Below, in pieces: positions 13,380 through 22,300 of a stretch of DNA of 64,000 nt. The first letter of the stretch is position 1. Each line of letters starts with the position of its first letter. The translations under genes were made by a program, and so were the position numbers. The notes under the pieces are model-generated. The model saw nothing but the letters and a program-made list of their open reading frames with translations. It made no database searches and was not told the DNA's origin. The stretch comes from Perca fluviatilis (lineage: Eukaryota; Chordata; Actinopteri; Perciformes; Percidae). Location of the stretch: contig NC_053133.1 of NCBI RefSeq assembly GCF_010015445.1, positions 3,318,764-3,382,763 on the forward strand. Reading direction: 5' to 3'.

Positions 13380-16300
13380 AAAGGATGTCGTCACATGTTC
13401 TATCTAAAAGGTTTATCACCTTATTGTGCCTGAAAGCATCTTGTGTTGGCACCAAGCGGCACCAATCCTGGTGCTGAAAAATGAAGCCAACGCGGAGGTG
13501 CCTAAAACTCACACGTTCCTATTATACGCAGGCTTAAAGTCATGCATAATTAAGGGCATTCCGCTTGGGGTGCCGTCACAGTAAGCAAGCATAGGCTGTA
13601 GGCTTCATTCAGCTCGCCTCAGCTCCATCACCACTCCATCTCTTTGCCCATTGTTTGGATTAGCGCTTTGGGATTTGATTAGAACGGAAAGGTCGGGCCA
13701 GAACAAGTTGACAGAGAAACACTGACAGTTGAAATATCTCAGTTTTTTAGTTTATATTGAATGGCACAGGTGTTTGGTGTACTATGATATGGTACTGCAT
13801 AATGTGTTCTATAAAACCAAAAAGTTAAACAATGAATACTCAGCAGTAAGCGAGACAGTGAGATGGATTGTTCTCATAGTATTATATGTTGGCTGCTGTA
13901 GGCCTGCATTCTGTTCACAGTAAAGCCTGCTGAATGGGAGAAAACTCACAGATTTCTGGCTGCAGGTTAGGAGCCGAGCATTCGTTGATATCAGGGAGAA
14001 GGAGCCCACAGGAGACAGACCCCCCACTTCTCTAGCCTCTAACAGGAAACCACGGAATGGTGAGGAGGCTGGAGCCTGGAGCGTAACTGGGGGTAAAAAA
14101 AACACAACAGCACATTTACATTAGCTAAACATTTAGTAAATAACACATTCATTTATTTACAGTACACTCACCTTTAGATAAGGGCAGCTTGAAATTATTT
14201 TAATTATCTATGTTTTATTTTAAATAGATTTTTGTGTCAGTTAAATGTAACTGCTACTTCATCACACGTTCTCAGAGCAAGTATGAATTTTACAATGATA
14301 TATAAAAGACCAATGGCTCTCTATAGATAAAAAGAATTAGAGAAAACTTTTCAGTGAGACTTTCTTAAAAAACTAAGAAATGTGAACAGAGTGTTTTGTG
14401 GATAATCATACTATAAAGGCAGAATTCTCAGCGAGTCCGCATGGCTGATGAAGGGTAGATGCTAGATCGGATCCGCTAGATGTGTCAATGTAGTTAGGTT
14501 TAGGCATGGGGACTGGGGATTTGTTAGGGTGAGGGTAAGAATACCAGGGTAAGCCAATCAGAGGCAGATTAAGGTGGGCCACGAGGCACGTCCTGTGACG
14601 TCGACACGTCACAGGTCCAATATACCATCTACCCTGATGAAGGGTCGAGGCTAGATGGGATACAGCTACAGCAATAGTTACGTTTAGGCATCAATATGAC
14701 TTGTTAAGTTTAGGAAAAAGATCCTAGTTTGGATTAAAACACTCCCAATGAATGTACACATGTTTCCTGGTGGAAAGTATTAAAAATATAAATATTTTTA
14801 TAGTAGCATAGATTTTGCGAGATTTTGCATAACTTCCGGCCGTAGCTGTATCCCTTCTAGCTCAATCCTGTGAAGTGAAGAGAACAGTAAAGTGCTGCTT
14901 AAGAAAGTTATCAGTCTCCATCCTTCTTTGTAAGAGTGATCCAACCACCACATATCGAACCCTCACATTGCATTTGGTGGCAGCGTGTTGTTATTTGGTG
15001 AGTATTCATTCCCCTTTTTTGCCACCTGATTTTTTGTTCACTCTTTGAGAGCTGTTACATGTGCCTCTTGTGTCTTGTTTCTTTCTCTCTCTCTCTTTCC
15101 CATTCTGCCCTCCTCCCTCTACCAGTTGCACACCTGACAGTAATCAGTGCTCAGGTAGAGTGGGGGAGGTGAGAAGAAGGCAGAGAGTGCAGAGCACAGG
15201 GGAGAGCACACTGGCAGCACACCAGTGAGGAGTTGTTTCCTCATCTACCTTTTTCTCCACAAGCAGGTCTGTTCTTTTCCCAACCTCCATGCACATTTAG
15301 GTGCTGGAGTTATGTTGTTTTAGTTTGGGCTGGAGATTACCGGTAGTTCAGTTATTTGTTCTTTTTGTTTGTTCTAGGATTAGTTTACCCTTTTTAGTTA
15401 GTTTAGGGGGAGATGCGGGGTGCGACGACCCACTGCGAGGTTGGTCCAGCGTCTTCCCATCTTTTGTTCTTTTTGGCCGGGGTCTCCAGTCCCTTTTGTT
15501 TCTTTTTGGTTTGTTAATTTTGGGAGTATTTATTATTTAATAAAGCTTGTTGGATTATTGTTAACATGGTGTTTGGCATCCTTATTTTCATATATGTTGC
15601 ATCCTCCATTCCCTTTTGAGCCTTTGTTTGTTCCTTTTTAATGGAGGCCGTAACAAGAGCGAACTGGGGAAATAGCAATGTTATAAACAGGTCCCCATAT
15701 ACAAGGACTGGTGCTGCAACTTTAACTCAACAAACCGTATCTAGTGCTCTGAAAGTGAATCTTCCACCTGCTTTTAAAGGAGATAAGACGGTCTTTCTCA
15801 AGATGGTCTCAACGCTTTGAAGTGGTGGTTCCGGCTATGACTTTCCCTGATGCAGATTTATCTATCTATATATGATGTCCTCCAATGTCCCCAATTGCCT
15901 GGCTAATGCTGCATTTCTGTACTGGGACAGCCTGCCTCCTTTAACCCAGAGAAACTATGGTTTGGTAAAAGGGAAAACTGAAAGAGTTATTTTTGGACCA
16001 AAATACTCCCTGCCTTTCTTCCAAACAGATGTGAATGCTTGCCCTCATAAACAAGGTAAAAGTTTGGATATGTACAGTGCAGACATCAATCGTCTTGTAC
16101 TAAAAGCCTTTCCCAACTATGACCACAATGCAGTAGGTGAAAAATTCATCTGGTTTGTTGCCGGCTTGGAACCAACCTTACAGTCTAAAATTCATGAGAC
16201 GTACAGCGCTCTCTCCATACACTTTACCTTCAGAACAGGTAGCTATGGTTTGTCCTACTCCTACTGGTGACAAACTCCTTCGGGCAGTTGAGCAGCTGCT

Positions 16301-19300
16301 TAAAAAATGAAGCGCACAATTTACGAGGGAAGCACAATTACCTGGCTCAGTGTTTGGATTCCAGACCTGAGAGATCCTCTTTCTGTGACAGGGGTGATTC
16401 TAGGATCAGACCTTTAGGGGGGCTCAGCCCCCTAATGAGAATGTGACACTGATACCCTCCCATTAAATCAGTAATTTCATTAGTCGATAATCTCTGAGCT
16501 AGCTACTGAACAACAACGTCAACACTATTAACACTATGATGGAACTAAACCTGACACTTTATATGTCACAGTAATAATGACCAATTTGACACAATGTTCT
16601 AACATTCAGCAATTTTACTTGCTTACGTTTCAATTTGGGTTCTAATCTGCGCCATGAAATGACCAACTTCTTCTCTGGGGACTACCAACGTTAAACTTCA
16701 CAACCGTCTCCTGCGCTCCCTCTGACAGATTAGATAGAGACTCAGCCAAAGGATGGAGTCTGGCACAACCTCCTCCGACTGGCCAACACTACGTTTCTGT
16801 TAATGGTAATTCTTTGTCCTCTGTCACTTACAGACAAGTTCACAAACTCTGACTTAAACTCTAAAATTGATACAAAAGTTTGATACAAAATGTTTTTTGT
16901 TATAACTTTTAGGGGGGCAGTGATGAAATTTAATTCTTTTAAAAAGGGTCTAAAATCGCCCATGTTCTGTGATACTTGACAGTGCATGCAGTTCCTCTCC
17001 TTTGGCCTACCATACCAGGCAACACCCCAGAGACTACTAGTCACCTGAGCAGTGTTATCTCAGGTTATCAGAAAAACAATGAGCGGAACAACAATGACGA
17101 ACGTGACAGGGGGGTCACCCTCCATCGCGTCCATCCTACAATTACTCCAGGTATGGTCGCCATGACGAAGACACAGAGCAGATACAGAATCAGTCCTAGT
17201 CCAGTGCCACGGAGAAAAAAGAGCTGCAAGTCCACACACTAGGGGCAGTGTTTGATTCCCATGCACACACAAGCTCCAACTGACAGGGGAACTTTCATTA
17301 GCTGCTGCTGAGAGGCAAACTTCAGCTACTGCATCACAGCGCCAGAATGATACATCACAGTTAATGCCTGATAACAATGACTCACAACTGGATGACTCTG
17401 TTTTTTCTAACATATTTGCTATTGCTGAAGGCATTGAAGTGTGCTTAATTGACTCTGGCTCTTTTGTCTCCATTGTGAGTGAAGATTTTCGAAACTCTAA
17501 TCCAGCTTTGATACTGCAAATGTGGGACATGAAAATGTCCCTATTGCCCAGAGGCTCTCTGTAACGTGTAATGTGTCTCACTAGGACTCCAGCTATGAGA
17601 TAATTACAGCCTGTGTGTCAGCAGCCACACCTGCTTCTCCCACACAAACTGACTACTGTGGTGTCATGACCAACTGTCTCAGTGAAGTACAAAATTGCAC
17701 AACTGTCCAGTCCTAAATCCACCCAAAGAAGACATTGAGCTGCATTCTAGCCAACACCTTCTGCCATTCGACGAGACATGTGCAACCTTAAATGCACCTG
17801 ATGCAGCTCCTGCTGTAATGAGAGATGAAGCAAACCTGACAATTTACGTTCAGTCTCTATAATCACTGTTTCAGAAATACTCTGCAGTATTCAGTAAACA
17901 CTCAGAGGACACGCATTCAGCCAGCCAAGTGTTCAAACGGGACCTTCTCCAAACTCAGAAGCAAGAAAATTTCTAGGACTTTGTTTACACTACTGCAAGT
18001 TCTTCAGGGACTTTGCACATCAGTGTTCCGCTACATGCACTCACTGAGAAGAATGCACACTTCCAAAGGATTCTTAATGTCAGGATGTATTTATTTACCT
18101 GAAACATGCCCTCTCAAGCCCTTCAGTGGCTGCATTCCCTGATTTCATGATAACATTCTCCCTCCACACTGATGCTTCAAGCTCTGCTATCGGTACTGTG
18201 CTATCTCATTGACAGAAAAATCAGGAGAAAGTAATTGCATATGCCAGCCATGTTCTAACAAAAAGCAGAAAGGAAATTGTCAACCTGCAACAGAGAACTA
18301 TGAACTATTTTATGCAGCCCTTTGTTAGTGTCACAGACCACAAACCTCTCTTGGGTCTCAGGAAAATACCAATAGACAATGACAGGACTGGTCACCATGC
18401 ATGCTGGGCTCTTGAACTTGACCCCAAAGAGAAGATAATGTTTTGGGTAGCCTACTGGTTGCAAACAGGCTTGGTAGTAAACAACACGCTAACGTGCTGA
18501 TAGATCCGGTGTTGTGCTTTTAGCTAAGCTGGACCAGAGAATATTCAGTTTATTAAACTTCAGTTAAAATTGAGGGCAAAACAAATACTGGTTTGCTCTT
18601 ATTGTTTGATGGAAAGTAACCCCGGTGTGCTGAGTTTGGAAGAAGGAAATAACTAATAGTAAATTAGTGCTCTGTACATTGGATCTAATCATGTGGATTT
18701 TGAAAAGTCATGTTACATATTTGGAAAATATATTATTTATTTTTTCTATGGGGTGAGGAAAACGGTACCACCCAACTACACAGGGTGCTACCCTTGGCAT
18801 TGCGCACATATTGGAATTGCCGCTAGTAAGTTTGTGTCCCACACAAAAAACACAATAACATTGCGAGGGCAAAATAATTTGGCATCATGGAACGAATTTG
18901 AGTTGCGGCTCAAACTAAGGGGAAACTATCGACAAACAAGAGCAGGCCATTGTTTGAGGTTGAGAAGAAGCGATGGAGAGCAGTGCTGGTACGGCTGACT
19001 GCCAATGTACAATCTCTGGCAGTGAGGAATATGGCACTTAGTGGGGTCACAGAAAGACTCCACTCTCTTTCAATGGAAACTTTTTGAAAGAGGTTAAGCT
19101 TCTGGCACAATTTGACCCTCATTTTAATTTTGTACCCAAGATGTCAGCCATAATGAACAGTTGTAACTGTTAATCAGAATTGTGAAACTCAATGAAGACG
19201 CCCGAGTAAACGAGCACTTCGTGAGATTCCTGGTGGCAGAGGAGTCCACTGATGAAAATTTGTCCACTCTAGATTTGAAGGCGCTAGAGGATTTACGGAT

Positions 19301-22300
19301 TCCCTCTGATGACTGCAGAGGACAGTCATATGACAATGGCACGAACATGAGAGGGACAAACAAGGGAGTACAGGCTAGGCTACTGCACAAAAACCCAAGG
19401 GCTTATTTTGTGCCCTGTTGGGTTCATACACTCAACTATCTGGGTTTTAGTTTTGTGTGGTTGATTTAGTGTTCATGTTTATTGTTGTACCGTGACGAGA
19501 CCCTGGGGTGGGGACTGATAGCCTTTGGGCAGTTAGAGTATGTTCAATAACAAATACATAGCTTGGAAATCAATGACTAAGTCTCCCGAGTCTTTTCTCG
19601 CAGTTTACCACAATACATTGGAACATGTCAATGTTTTGTACAGATTCGCTTTGATGACTGCAGAAAGCAGTCATATGACAATGGTGTGAACACGGGAGCG
19701 AAAAACAAAGGAGTAATGGCTAGGCTACAGCCTAAAGCTCCAGGGGTGAACCTTGCCGAGGGCAGCAAATGTGCTAGGATTTGCTGCTTCAGTCCAAGAG
19801 TAGGCTTGTGAGATGGCTAGAGAAAATGAAAAAATGTCATATAAACGGTTTGAAATATTGAATGTCTACACTAGACAAGTATGTGAGCTTTCTGGAAGGC
19901 CTACCGTGGAGAGGCGTATACTATTTGTGTTTATTGTTTATCATAAGTGCTCATGTATTTTACATAATACTGTAAACCCAGATTTAGTTGTAATTAAACT
20001 TTTAAGTGGTCACTTCTTATTCTTTCATGTTTTGTTAAAAGCCATAGTTGTTTGTAATAATCAGCGTAAGTATACAGTGCACAGATTATGTTAAGCAGAG
20101 ATAACTAGGGTGTTAAGTTTCTGTATAGGAGGGTCATTTGAACTGTTCTGCACTGAATTGGTGCAAAGGGTCATGGGGAAAAAAAAGATGTTTTGAACAG
20201 TTCCTGTCCCAGTTAAAATGTGTGTTAATAAGGTTGTGTTAATGTTTTGGGTGTGCATTTATGTTATCTGGGTTTTAGTTTTGTGAGGGTGATTTAGTTC
20301 ATGTTATCTACGTTTATTATTGTAGCATGACCGAGACCCGGGCGGGGACTGATACCCTCTGGGCAGTTAGAGTCTGCTCAATGTCAAATACATAGCTTGG
20401 AAATCAGTAACTCAGTCTCCTGAGTCAATCTTCCCATGCACCTCGCCACAATACATTGGAAAATGTCAGTGTTATGTGTTGATTGTTTTCCTTTTCTAGT
20501 ATTATTAGAACAATTGTATCAAATGTATTCATCTTAAAGTTATATTATAAAGGAAAATAAACAATACTTTATAATGTACAAATAATTTCTTTAGTAGTGA
20601 TAAGAATCCTAATGTTTTTATTTTAGTTTACCTTAACATGACTCCAGAGAAAAATAATTTGTTTACTAATGATTTTTACTAATGACTACTAATGTAAACT
20701 TAATTTTACATTAATACTTTGTTAATACAACTTGACCTGTTAAGGCAAGGGGGATGGGGGGGAAACACTAGAAACACTTCTTTGTCTTTGTACTGGCATT
20801 TCAACACATTCTCACACCCAACTCGTAAAATAAGGACGTTCGGTCAGGAGCCTTTCTCGTTCTTATTTGACGTTAAAAGTCTCCTTTAGCGTCTCATGTA
20901 TACGTGCTTGGTCGCCACTATTGCCGTCCCTTTTTCGTCCCTTTTGACGCACTTGGTCGGGACGGGTGAAGCGCGACAATAATGGAATCGCGGAGGTTGG
21001 GTTTAAAAGAAAAACAACGGGGAAAGGACGCCTAAAAAGCCGGGAAACAAAACGCCACACGCGGGGCGCGAACCCGAGCCTCCTGAGTGAAAGTCCGGTG
21101 TTTTACCCATCTACCACCCAACCACCATCCTTATGCAACAATTTCCCCTTACATACCACTCGCTAAGTCTCATCCAACTGCGGCTCTCCCCAGCACGTTA
21201 CACAAATACGCCGAAGGGTGCCTTTTTCGTCGCATCAGACGCTGAAGGACACTGACCAAACGTACTTATTTTACGAGTTCGGAATGAGAATGGGTTGGGC
21301 ATTTCTTTGTTTTATACACTGAATGAAGACTGCTTAACTTTTAATGCATGATTTCACAGCCCGGTCTCATGGCAGTTTGTGATATGGTAGGGTGACCATT
21401 TTGATTCCAAAAAAAGAGGACACTCGGCCCGACCTCGAGACACAAATTCAGACAGGCTTAATTAACGGTTAATGAACATGCCTCAATGGTGCAAAAATAA
21501 CTTCTGTAATAAAATAAAATCTGTAACAACCTGTAACAAAATAATATCTCTTTTAAAATAAATAAATAATATGAAATAATGTTGTAAATATGACCTCTTC
21601 TGTGTTAGAAAATCCAGCTTCAACAAAATATCTCTTAATACCTTTTCAGTGTAATAAGATAAATAATAAAGACACTGAAACGTATGTGCCAGCTTTGCAC
21701 ACGGTGCACTCCGCCTGGACTGGACAAGTTATTTTATGGTTGTACGCCGGCTCCACGCAGAGCTTTCGCCGTAGCCTGATCTTAATACTTGTGCGCTGGT
21801 GTGTGTGTCGAGCCGGCAGTCTGTGTGTGTGGGGAGTGGGTGATAGAGCGAGGGAGAATTAAGTGAGAGAGTGGCGGCGAGCGAGTACGACTTTAGAGTC
21901 ATAGTGAGAGAAACAAAGTGTCTCCCCTGTGTTTTCTGACCACGGTGGGAAAACTTTAGCAGACAACGCTTCGGCATCTTGTGTGCAATGCTGCTCCGCT
22001 GTCTGCTCTGGTCCCTGTCTGCTCTGGTCCCGGTCTGCTCTGGTCCCGGTCTGCTCTGGTCCCTGTCTGCTCTGGTCCCTGTCTGCTCTGGTCCCTGTCT
22101 GCTCTGGTCCCCTGTCTGCTCTGGTCCCTGTCTGCTCTGGTCCCTGTCTGCTCTGGTCCCTGTCTGCTCTGGTCCCTGTCTGCTCTGGTCCCTGTCTGCT
22201 CTGGTCCCTGTCTGCTCTGGTCCCTGTCTGCTCTGGTCCCTGTCTGCTCTGGTCCCTGTGTATGTGCGCGTCGCAGAGCCGCCCACAAAGCAGCCTCTCA

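Noticed and set aside
15641..16270. A functional host gene from the gag-like frame
   Set aside because: It is followed by protease and RNase H remnants of a Ty3/gypsy element, and all frames carry stops or shifts.
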